A stretch of 64,000 nt of DNA from DATKEJ01 sp963768715. GTDB taxonomy: Bacteria; Bacteroidota; Rhodothermia; Rhodothermales; DATKEJ01. Made by a program: the position numbers and the translations under genes. The stretch is from NCBI GenBank assembly GCA_963768715.1, contig CAVYJC010000007.1, positions 372,001 through 436,000 of the forward strand, in the 5' to 3' direction. The notes beneath the pieces are model-generated. The model made no database searches. It was not told where the DNA came from and worked only from the letters and a program-made list of their open reading frames with translations. This document shows, piece after piece, positions 45,042-53,625 of this stretch (positions within the stretch are counted from its first letter, which is position 1; every line of letters starts with the position of its first letter).

Positions 45042-47494
45042 ATGAATACGTTACAAGGACTTCGATGGAAGCGGGGTTTGGGTTCCCTGCTCCTCCTCAT
45101 CGCGGCTTTACTTCCCAACATTCTGTTCGCGCAGACAGGGCAGATTCAGTGGGTGCACGCATCCGCGGATCCCGCCCTGGATACCCTCGACGTATATGTC
45201 GACGGCGAACTTATCATCGATGATTTCGCCTATCAGAGAGCGACGCCGTTCATGGATCCGATGGCGGGAATCCATGAAGTGGTAATTGCAACGGAGTCGA
45301 GCGCCAGCGTCGCAGACTCACTCGCACGGTTCACTGTCGAGATTACGGACACCACGGACTACTACGCGATCATTGCCGGCGTTCTCGATCCGGAGGAGTT
45401 CAACCCAAACCCCGACGGGCGGTCGACACGGGTAAACATATTCGTGACTGACGACGCACGCCAGGCTTCCCCCGTGGCCTCGGAGGTCTCCACAAGAGCA
45501 TTCTATGGAGTCACGGATCTGACAGGGATGACGTTCGCTGCCAATAATCGCTGTATTATACACCGGTGCTCACTACGGTGAATTCACTGAATTTGACCAG
45601 GCGTCGCCAGACAATTACGTGGCCAAATTGAGGGCGTCAGGCCGATCGAGCGGCAACCTGCTCGAGGTTGACGCAGACTTGTCGGATCTCGCGGGTAGCT
45701 CGTTCCTCGGGGTCTTGTGCGGGTTCTTTGCGACGACCGGCGGACTCGAATTCGAGTGGGTCAGGGTCTTTCCAGACGGCACAATCGTGCGGCAGACCAA
45801 CGTGACGGAGTACAGCAGAGTCCAGTTGGTGCACGGTTCAGCTGATCCGGCAGTCGGGACAGTCGACATCTATCTCGACGGAAGCTTGCTCCTCGACGAT
45901 TTCGCATTCAAGACTGGGACGGCGTTCATGGATCTCCCATCGGGATATCATGAATTCCACATTGCGCCGGCAACAAGCATATCGTCAGAAGACGCATTGA
46001 AATTCGTCCGGCCCAGACTCGAAGCCGACGAAACGGCGCATGCCGTGCTAGCAGGCGTTCTGGATCCTGAGGCTTTCAGTCGAAATCCGGACGGCCGCAG
46101 CACCGACCTGCAGCTATACATGGACTCCGGAGCACTCGAGGCATCCGACGACCCAGGCAATGTTGCGATACGACAGTTCTACGGCGTGCCTAATCTCCCG
46201 GCGGTGAGCATTCACAACCGAAGGATTCCTCGTGGCGCAAAACATTCGGTTCGGCGACTTCACGGATTATACCTATCCTGAACCACGTGAGTAACGTGGG
46301 CACTTTTCAGGGCAAGCGGCCAAGCCATAGGCAACCTCTATCAGGGAATAGGGACGTTGACCGGACTGGCGGACCAGTCCGTTCTCAATGTCTTCACCGG
46401 CTACTTTGGATGGACCCGGCGTCAGCAGTTTCCTGGTCAAGGCTGACGGCACCGTGACAAGCGGTGAAGACCACGACCCCCACGATGCGGGCCCAGATCG
46501 TTCACGCATCGGCTGATCCGCGCTGGAATCTGTCGATCTGTATCTGGACGGTTCTGCCTCCTTGACCGACTTTCGGTTCACTGACGCCACTCCGTTCATG
46601 GATTTACCGTCGGGCATACACGAGTTCGCAGTCGCCGCCAAGCGGGAGCACAGTAAGAGCGAAGCAATTAAGACATCCCGCCACTCCTACCAGGAAGGCG
46701 GCACCTACTCCATGGTGATTGCAGGCGTGGCCGATCCCGACCAGTTCGTCCCCAATGCCGATGGAGGGATACTGGTCTCAATCTCTTCGTGACGGATGAC
46801 GCGTTGGAGGCGTCCACCGTGGCAGGCGAGTTTTCGCTACGGCAGTTCTACGGGGTCATCAATATGCCCAAATCCAATTTCTGGGTTGAGGAATGGGGGA
46901 CCACATTGTTCCAGGACGTCAGTTACGGTGACTTCACCGAGTACACAAACGGTTCAAACCCGGGGCCGTTGACGGGAACCATTTGGCCGATTGGTTCACC
47001 TCGCGAAGGGACGCCCGATCGTCAGCACGGAGAAGGACTGGGGAGGCAATGAGGGCCGCGCAATACTCAGTGTCATACGGGTTACACGTACGACGACCAT
47101 CCAGGTGGGCTGACGGCAGACATTCACTGGTTCTACGTCCTCGCGGATGGGCGCAGGTATGAACTAGACGCTTTGGGGACTTGGACCAGTACGGAGGACG
47201 AAAGTGAAATCCCAACGTCATTTGCCATCCGCGGCAACTACCCGAACCCATTCAATCCAGCCACGAAATGTGACGTTCGATCTGCCGCACCCCGCCAAGG
47301 TTTCGGTCGAGGTCTTCGATGTCGCAGGGCGCCTGGTACAACAACAGTTCCAATCAACATGCCGGCGGGACAATGGACAATCGGTCCGGATTGAAGCGAC
47401 CGCGTGGAGTTCCGGCCTCTACCTCTACAAGGTCATCGCCCGGTCCGGTACCTCGTCCTGGATTGGCACTGGGCAAATGATGTTGCTGAAGTAG
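45042..47494 (+). pseudogene. Decayed secreted protein with three DUF4397 repeats and T9SS-type domain
   Basis: Start ATG 45042 has GAGG 7 bp upstream; signal peptide RGLGSLLLLIAALLPNILFA. Repeat 1 begins GQIQWVHASADPALDTLDVY, repeat 2 SRVQLVHGSADPAVGTVDIY, and repeat 3 (split) RAQIVHASADP / ESVDLYLDGSASLTDFRFTD. Each has ATPFMD-like and ...IAGV.DP..F..N.DG segments. The end is a FlgD/T9SS domain (VSVEVFDVAGRLVQQQ, SGLYLYKVIARSG). The conserved sequence hops between frames many times, for example near 45553, 46210, 46285, 46315, 46430, 46495, 46525 and 46790, and also before the C-terminal domain. That is far more than neighbouring genes, so it is most likely decayed, or this stretch is poorly sequenced. 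It shares DUF4397-like units with the hybrid regulator 4 kb away. Confidence 0.75.
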
Positions 47495-47520
47495 GACCGG
47501 CAGCCACGCAACGCAAAACG

Positions 47521-47551
47521 AAGCCCCGTCGGCCGATGGTCGACGGGGCTT
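47521..47551. terminator. Bidirectional terminator hairpin
   Basis: A perfect 11-bp stem AAGCCCCGTCG / CGACGGGGCTT with a 9-nt loop, followed by TTTGTTGG. On the other strand TTCGTTTTGC follows. It lies between the convergent DUF4397 gene and the hydrolase gene. Confidence 0.88.
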
Positions 47552-47610
47552 TGTTGGTGACGGGTGACGGACACGCCGCCGCTGACGCTCTGGCGTGTCC
47601 CTACGTCAAT

Positions 47611-47631
47611 ACCCAATACCCAATACTCAAT
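47611..47631. repeat. Heptamer array, 3 units (ACCCAAT)
   Basis: ACCCAAT x2 and ACTCAAT, preceded by a partial unit. The hydrolase stop codon (47627-47629, minus strand) is inside the third unit. Confidence 0.88.
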
Positions 47632-49164
47632 TTCCCCTCTGACGCCTACGCCTGATCCCGCGAACGACAAACCAGACAATGACGATCAGCAGGAGAACGC
47701 CGAGCACGACCCCGCCCACCATGAGCTTGGCCAGTAAAGGAAAGCCCCATTCGACATGGAAGTCCATCGGCACACGCACGATGCCCGACGCATCGGCGAT
47801 ACCTGTCTCCAGGAAACTCGTCACGAGACGCTCTGTCGCCGCCGGCTCCACCCGCCACAAATCCAGTATGTGCCCCATATCGCGGAAAACGACCTGCGTT
47901 CCATTCGGCATATAGGGCAGGAGTCCCGTAGTGACGTTCTCGGCGGGCGTCGAAAAATCGAGGTTGCCGCTAATGATGAGGGTCGGCACCTGCGTCGTGT
48001 CAGGCCCCTGTAAACTTCCGCCATGGGAGTGTATCGGCCAAAAAGCTGCCGGAGTGCCACAGAGGAAACTGCCGAGAGGGACGCCCATGACGGCGTCGTC
48101 AGGAAGGAGTTCGTGCTCGATAGTCGTGCCCCGGCACATAGTCGGCGCTGACAGCTTTGGAGGCATTCTCCCCCCAGTTCACAACGTTCGGAAATATGAA
48201 AGGCGCAACCACCGAGATCAGCCACAGCCCGCTCGCGTCCCCGTTCGCTGCTGCGACATACGTATCGAATACCTTGGCGGCCGATTCCCGATGGAACAGC
48301 ATCGCATGCGCCGAAACCTTGACGTTGCCCGGATGAATCGGCAAGAAGAGCCAACGACGCGGCATGTCGTGATTCACGGAGCGAATGGCCTCTACCAGAT
48401 CGGGGTATCGCGAGACCGCCGATTCGTCCTGTCTCCACAGGCGGCCATACGCCCGTATGAGATCGTCCGATTGGTAAGGATCCCACACCATTCCGCCCGG
48501 AGGCTGCGCTCCAACCAGGATCATCCGGTGGACGTTTTCCGGATAGACGAGTGCGTACAAGTATCCGAGTCGCGTTCCGAAACTCTCGGCGACAATGTCG
48601 ATCCGGTCGTACCCCAGCTCCAGCCGGGCCTCTTCCATATCCCTGACGACCTCGATCATCGTGTAGCCGTCTATGTCCACGCCGTCTCCTGCAAGGCGAT
48701 CCCAGCACCTCACGAACGCCGCCCCTACGCTGTCAAGTGTGGCCTGTTCGAGGACATCGTCCCCTTCGGCAATGACCTGAGATACCTCGGGACAGTCGAG
48801 CGACGTCGGTCCGTCAACGCCGCGGTATCCCACCATAACGTGGTCGTGCCGATCGATGAAGTAGTCGTAATCGAAGTTGCCAAGATTACTCTGGCCCGGA
48901 CCGCCACCCAGCCAGAAGACGGGCTCTTCCGGATTCTCCGCCTCGCTTCTAATGCGAACGACAGGAAGTTCAATCAGCCGGCTCGTCGAATCGCTGCGAT
49001 TCTCCGGGACACGCATTTGGAGAGAATCGACCTGAAACGTCCTGGTGACGGTCGTCAGGGCACCGTCGACGATAGAGTGCACCTCGAGATCGACTGGCTG
49101 CTGGGCGAAACACGCTCTGGTGGATCGGCAGCATCGCTACGAACAGCAGGAAAGAGATCGTCAT
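47627..49164 (-). CDS. Alpha/beta hydrolase with C-terminal membrane anchor, two frame breaks
   Basis: Signal peptide MTISFLLFVAMLPIHQ... from ATG 49164. The frame changes near 49120, after which CFAQQPVDLEV leads into VHSIVDGALTTVTRTF. Core features of the TAP/proline iminopeptidase-like group: PVFWLGGGPGQSNLG (oxyanion), nucleophile in DIVAESFGTRLGYLYA, and, after a second change near 48125, Asp in LIISGNLDFSTPAEN and His in FRDMGHILD. A C-terminal helix KLMVGGVVLGVLLLIVIVWF followed by RRRR suggests a membrane-anchored periplasmic hydrolase, probably a peptidase. The corrected length is about 510 residues. Confidence 0.82.
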
Positions 49165-49287
49165 CCCCAGCAAAAACGCCCCCCCTCCCCGGCAAGGAGC
49201 GCTAATGTTCGACTGATGGTACTCTACCTGCATTTTCGCTAGCGTGCGAGGATGATCTCAGGAATGTAACCATCGCAGGCAGAACAA

Positions 49288-49345
49288 CGCACTTCGCACT
49301 TCGCACTCGCACCAAGTACCAAGTACCAAGTACCAAGTACCAAGT
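49288..49345. repeat. Two heptamer blocks (CGCACTT x3, ACCAAGT x5)
   Basis: 49288-49308: CGCACTT x2 and CGCACTC. 49311-49345: five perfect ACCAAGT. A degenerate ACTCGCA then reaches the stop codon (49353-49355) of the oxidoreductase gene. Confidence 0.95.
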
Positions 49346-49352
49346 ACTCGCA

Positions 49353-50777
49353 CTAGCACGTCTCACGTTCCACGCAGTCTTGACCGGCGTCGAATGCCGC
49401 TTCGTTCAGTTCCAGCAGCGCGCAGTCGGCCTTGAGGATTCGACTCATCGCTACGCGCAGGCTCTTCTCGGGAAGGAAGGAGGTCGCCGCCTGAAGCGCA
49501 CCGAGCGCAACAACGTTCTTGACGCGGACTTTCCCGAGTTCGTGCGCGATGCGTGTAAATGGAATCCCAAGCAGGCGGATTGAGGGATCCAACTCGGGCG
49601 TTTCCGGGATGACCGTCTCGTCGTAAAGAATCACCCCATTCTTCCGCACAGCAGGGCCGAATTTAGCGAGGCTTGGGGCATTGAACGCCACCAGAACGTG
49701 CGGCTCTGCAACGGCCGGCGACAGCACCTCTTCGGCCGCGACGTGAACGTCAGCATAGGACGTACCCCCACGGGATTCGGGGCCGTAGCTCGGGATATAG
49801 GTCGAGTCGAATCCTTCGTTGATCGCCGTCTCACACGTCAGTTTCGCGATGGTCTGAGCGCCGTCCCCACCGGCTCCGGCGAACTTCAAAGCGATATCTG
49901 CGGGGTCGATGTGCCCTGGGAAGCCTTCATTGAAACGCTCGACCTTCTCGCTCGTGGCCCCGATGACTTCGACAAACCTCTCCGGTTCGAACAGGGGCGC
50001 CTGAGGATTGAACCAGGCATCGACCGTCAGGTCCTTCTTGACACCCAGCGGAAAAATGGGCGTCATACTCTCTTCAACCCACTTCTCAGCATCTTCGGGA
50101 GTCAGACGAAGATGAGTCGGACATTCGGACAATACTTCCACAAATCCCAGGCCTTTCTTCTCGACCTGAAGCTGCAGCGCTTTCGTAATCGCCTTTCGAG
50201 CTCTAAAACGTTGTTTATTATTGAATAATGCTACTCGTTCGACATAAATCGGACCATCCAGCCCGGCGATGAGCTCAGCCATTCGGAGGGGTTCACCCAT
50301 CATGCGGTCTCGTCCCGTTGGAGACGTGGTCGTTTTCTGACCCATGAGTGTGGTCGGAGCCATCTGGCCGCCGGTCATCCCATAGATCGCATTGTTGACG
50401 AAGATCACGGAAATCGGAAGGCCCATCTGGGCTAGTTGGATGATTTCGGCAAGACCGATCGAGGCAAGGTCGCCATCGCCCTGATAGCTGATCACGATCG
50501 ATTCCGGATTAGCCAGCTTGTGGCCGATCGCAACGGCAGGCGCTCGCCCGTGGGCAGCCTGCGTATTGCCCACATCGAGGTAGTAGTAAAGAAAGACAGC
50601 GCACCCAACGGGTGAAACGGCGATTGTGCGATCCTGAATGCCGAGCTCATCGATCGCCTCGGCAACGTATTTGTGTACGAGGCCATGCCCGCATCCGGGA
50701 CAGTAGTGGGTCGCGTGACCCTTCACTCCGTCGGCGTGATCGTGTCGCTCAAATCGCTTGTAGAATACGCTTTCCAT
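49353..50777 (-). CDS. 2-oxoacid:ferredoxin oxidoreductase, TPP-binding beta fused to gamma subunit
   Basis: 474 residues from Met 50777 (MESVFYKRFERHDHAD). The beta part (1-280) has YCPGCGHGLVHKYVAEA, VGCAVFLYYY, the TPP/Mg motif SYQGDGDLASIG...VNNAIYG, and GGQMAPTT. The gamma part (about 310-474) has FAGAGGDGAQTIAKLTCETA, PSYGPESRGGTSYADVHV and VLVAFNAPSLAKFG. It works with the ferredoxin-alpha protein upstream; its frame overlaps that gene by 29 bp, so the two are translated together. The complex converts 2-oxoacid + CoA to acyl-CoA + CO2 with reduced ferredoxin. KGOR, VOR or IOR specificity is not resolvable by eye. Confidence 0.92.
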   Translation of the reverse strand: MESVFYKRFERHDHADGVKGHATHYCPGCGHGLVHKYVAEAIDELGIQDRTIAVSPVGCAVFLYYYLDVGNTQAAHGRAPAVAIGHKLANPESIVISYQGDGDLASIGLAEIIQLAQMGLPISVIFVNNAIYGMTGGQMAPTTLMGQKTTTSPTGRDRMMGEPLRMAELIAGLDGPIYVERVALFNNKQRFRARKAITKALQLQVEKKGLGFVEVLSECPTHLRLTPEDAEKWVEESMTPIFPLGVKKDLTVDAWFNPQAPLFEPERFVEVIGATSEKVERFNEGFPGHIDPADIALKFAGAGGDGAQTIAKLTCETAINEGFDSTYIPSYGPESRGGTSYADVHVAAEEVLSPAVAEPHVLVAFNAPSLAKFGPAVRKNGVILYDETVIPETPELDPSIRLLGIPFTRIAHELGKVRVKNVVALGALQAATSFLPEKSLRVAMSRILKADCALLELNEAAFDAGQDCVERETC

Positions 50778-52191
50778 TCCTGGATACCTCGAGTGTAATG
50801 GCTTTCTCAACGATTTCGCGGGCCTGCGGAAGCACGCCCCCATAGTGCTGGACGGAAGCGAAAGTGGCGGGCATCCGCACGCCAGAGTGGCTCATAGCCA
50901 ATCGCAGCTCGTCCTCGAGCTGTCCTGGCCCCGCCTCAACCATCAGGATGCCTCTGGCATGAGCGAGATGAGGAATCAGCGCATCGATGGGGAAAGGCCA
51001 GAGCGTAACTGGACGGAATAACCCAGCTTTGATCCCAATCTCCCTGAGTTCCTGAACGGCGCCTTTCGCGATGCGGGCCGGCGTATTGCTGGCAATCACG
51101 AGCAAGTCGGCATCCTCGCACAAAAAGCTGTCGGAACGCTGCTCGTTTTCGGTCATGGCACGATACTTCTCAATCAGAAGCTCGTTGTGCTCCTCGAGAT
51201 CGGATTCTTCCAATCGGATCGAATTGATGAGATTCCGCCGGTGCAGCTCGTCTCCGAAAACGGCCCACTCGGGTATGCCCGGCTCGATCATGTATTCGGG
51301 AAGCTCGACGCGTCCCGTGATCTGACCGAGATACCCATCGCCGGCCAGAATGACCGGGTTGCGATACTTGAACGAGAGCTCGAACGCGAGCATCGTCAGA
51401 TCCAGCATCTCCTGCGGGGACGCCGGCGCCAGCACAATTCCGTGGGTGTTGCCGTGGCCGAGTCCGCGGCAGACTAGCTTGATGTCGGCCTGCTCGGGCG
51501 CGATGTTGCCGAGACCCGGACCTCCGCGCATGATGTTTACGAAAACGCCGGGTACCTGGGCGCCGATCATGTAGGAAATCCCCTCCAGCATGAGACTGAA
51601 ACCGGGCGATGAAGTAAACGTCATCGTCGGCAGACCCGCGCCGCCGCACCCATACATCATGTTCACCGTTGCGACCTCGCTGACTGCCTGCACGAACTGC
51701 CCGTTGAATTTCGGGAGCAGCCGTGCCAAGAGTTCGGCGCCTTCAGTCGAGGGGGTGATCGGATACCCAAAGAAATGGCGACATCCTGCAAGGAGCGCAC
51801 CCACCGAGGCCGCGTGGGTCCCCTTGAGGACCAACGGCTCGAGCACGGGTATCGACCTGCGACGCGAGGCCTTTGTCTTCGGTTTGGGCGACGTCGTCGC
51901 TTTCGGACCGAACCAGGTCTCCGGATCAACAACGCCCGGGTCGAAATCGGGCGACGGCCGCGGCATCAGTCCGAACGGTTCCGGACAGGCTTCGAGGCAG
52001 AGTCCGCACCCGTTGCAAACGTCGTAGTCGATGACGACGGGTTTGAGTCCGGTAACCGGATCGATCTCGTCGCTGTAGGTGATGCAATCGCTGGGGCATG
52101 ACTCGATGCAGCGCCCACACGCCTTGCAGTACTGGGGGAAAAGGAACGGCTTCGGCCGAACCTTCTTGTCTCTTGTCTTTGTCGTCGGCAT
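50749..52191 (-). CDS. 2-oxoacid:ferredoxin oxidoreductase, ferredoxin domain fused to alpha subunit
   Basis: 480 residues from ATG 52191, preceded by GGAGGAGCC. N-terminal 2[4Fe-4S] ferredoxin: CKACGRCIESCPSDC and CNGCGLCLEACPEP (residues about 20-75). A Lys/Pro/Arg linker follows, then alpha-subunit sequence: KGTHAASVGALLAGCRHFFG, YPITPSTEGAELLA, MTFTSSPGFSLMLEGISYMI, NIMRGGPGLGNIAPEQAD and YRNPVILAGDGYLGQ. The ferredoxin domain passes electrons from the TPP site to soluble ferredoxin. First gene of a two-gene operon, divergent from the aminotransferase operon. Confidence 0.92.
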   Translation of the reverse strand: MPTTKTRDKKVRPKPFLFPQYCKACGRCIESCPSDCITYSDEIDPVTGLKPVVIDYDVCNGCGLCLEACPEPFGLMPRPSPDFDPGVVDPETWFGPKATTSPKPKTKASRRRSIPVLEPLVLKGTHAASVGALLAGCRHFFGYPITPSTEGAELLARLLPKFNGQFVQAVSEVATVNMMYGCGGAGLPTMTFTSSPGFSLMLEGISYMIGAQVPGVFVNIMRGGPGLGNIAPEQADIKLVCRGLGHGNTHGIVLAPASPQEMLDLTMLAFELSFKYRNPVILAGDGYLGQITGRVELPEYMIEPGIPEWAVFGDELHRRNLINSIRLEESDLEEHNELLIEKYRAMTENEQRSDSFLCEDADLLVIASNTPARIAKGAVQELREIGIKAGLFRPVTLWPFPIDALIPHLAHARGILMVEAGPGQLEDELRLAMSHSGVRMPATFASVQHYGGVLPQAREIVEKAITLEVSRNGKRILQAI

Positions 52192-52389
52192 GGCTCCTCC
52201 ATTCGGCTTTTCAACCGTACAGACAGCGTAGGCTAAAAGCGCTTCCAGGAACAGTTGAGATTCATTGCACATCGTGTCAGGGTTTTCCGTACCCGGACGT
52301 ACGCTCATCGCGGCAGGGATGTGGCGGGAATCCCTGCATCATCGGTGGTCAGCCAGCAGCTAGTCTTGGAATGATTGGAGGGTGTCGGG

Positions 52390-53625
52390 ATGCCAACAAT
52401 TGATTCTGCTGATCCGCTGGTGGGCGACGTTGCGAGCTATCCGGTAACGGATCGCATACTGGACTACTATGCGTCGGGCTCGGCAATCCGAAAGATGTTT
52501 GAGGAAGGATTGCGCCTGAAAGAAATCCACGGAGCGGATCTCGTCGCCGACATGTCGATTGGGAATCCCGCTTTCCCACCACCCGGGAGGTTCAGCAGCG
52601 CGCTTCGCGATGAGGCCGCCAAACCTGGTCCTCACGCCTACATGCCCAACGCCGGCTATCCCCAGGTTCGCGAGAAGGTAGCAGAGCAACTCAACCGACG
52701 CGGATATTTCGATGGGATTAGCGCAGAGCACATCGTTATGACGACGGGCGCGGCGGGCGCTTTGAACGTGCTTCTGGCAGCCTTGCTCGAACCCGAAGAC
52801 GAGGTAATCATCCCGAAACCGTATTTCGTCGAGTATCGCTTCTACGTCGAGTTGCACGGGGGCGTCGTCCGCACCGTTGACTGCAGAACGGATTTCGAAA
52901 TCGATCTTGAAGAAATTGAGTGGGCCATCACTCCGAAAACGAGAGCGCTCATCGTGAATTCGCCGAACAATCCGACCGGGAGGGTCTATCGGCAAGAGAC
53001 GCTGGAGCGACTGGCAAAACTACTCCTTCGAATCGAGCGTGAGACGGGCCAGCGCATTTTCCTGGTATCCGACGAACCGTACCGCGAGCTGATTTTTGGA
53101 TCGCAGCGGTTCTTTTCTCCGGCTACGGTTTACCCGCACAGCTTCATGTGCTACTCCTGGTCGAAGGAATTCAGTATTCCCGGTGAGCGAATAGGGTACC
53201 TCGCCGTAAATCCTCGTATGCCCGTGTCCGACTGGAACGTGCTAATGGGGAGCCTCTCGATGTGCAATCGGATTCTCGGATTCATCAATGCGCCTGCGCT
53301 GATGCAGCGCGCCATCGGTGAGAGTCTGGATGCGAAACTCGATCTTGAACACTACCGTGCGAAACGAACGGTGCTGTGCGACTGTCTCGAGGATGCCGGC
53401 TATGACTTCACTCGTCCGGAAGGGGCGTTTTATGTCTTCCCGCGGACGCCTGAACCCGAGAGAGATTTCGTCGATCGAGCAAAGCGCCATCTGCTTCTTG
53501 TCGTGCCCGGGTCAGCGTTCGGAATGCCCGGATATTTCCGGCTGTGCTATGCCACATCTGATGCCACAGTCGAACTCGCATGCAGGAAGCTTGTTGAAAT
53601 CAAACGTGAAATCGATGAGTCCTGA
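52390..53625 (+). CDS. Class I/II PLP-dependent aminotransferase
   Basis: 411 residues from ATG 52390, with GGAGGG 8 bp upstream. Fold type I landmarks: MSIGNPAFPPPGRF, HAYMPNAGYPQVREKVAEQL, TTGAAGALNVLLAALLEP (PLP phosphate), NSPNNPTGRVY, VSDEPYRELIF (Asp to pyridine N), and the Schiff-base Lys in SWSKEFSIPGERIGYLAV (about residue 259). It makes 2-oxoacids from amino acids, most likely feeding the divergent oxidoreductase. It overlaps the acyl-CoA synthetase by 11 bp. Confidence 0.92.
   Translation: MPTIDSADPLVGDVASYPVTDRILDYYASGSAIRKMFEEGLRLKEIHGADLVADMSIGNPAFPPPGRFSSALRDEAAKPGPHAYMPNAGYPQVREKVAEQLNRRGYFDGISAEHIVMTTGAAGALNVLLAALLEPEDEVIIPKPYFVEYRFYVELHGGVVRTVDCRTDFEIDLEEIEWAITPKTRALIVNSPNNPTGRVYRQETLERLAKLLLRIERETGQRIFLVSDEPYRELIFGSQRFFSPATVYPHSFMCYSWSKEFSIPGERIGYLAVNPRMPVSDWNVLMGSLSMCNRILGFINAPALMQRAIGESLDAKLDLEHYRAKRTVLCDCLEDAGYDFTRPEGAFYVFPRTPEPERDFVDRAKRHLLLVVPGSAFGMPGYFRLCYATSDATVELACRKLVEIKREIDES

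Noticed and set aside
47931..49205. Plus-strand frame of 424 codons
   Set aside because: It is antisense to the alpha/beta hydrolase, whose catalytic motifs are intact across the corrected frames.
53318..53614. Longer N-terminus for the acyl-CoA synthetase
   Set aside because: The extra 99 codons lie inside the aminotransferase gene in another frame and do not resemble the family; the natural N-terminus is near FFRPRGIAVIGASG.
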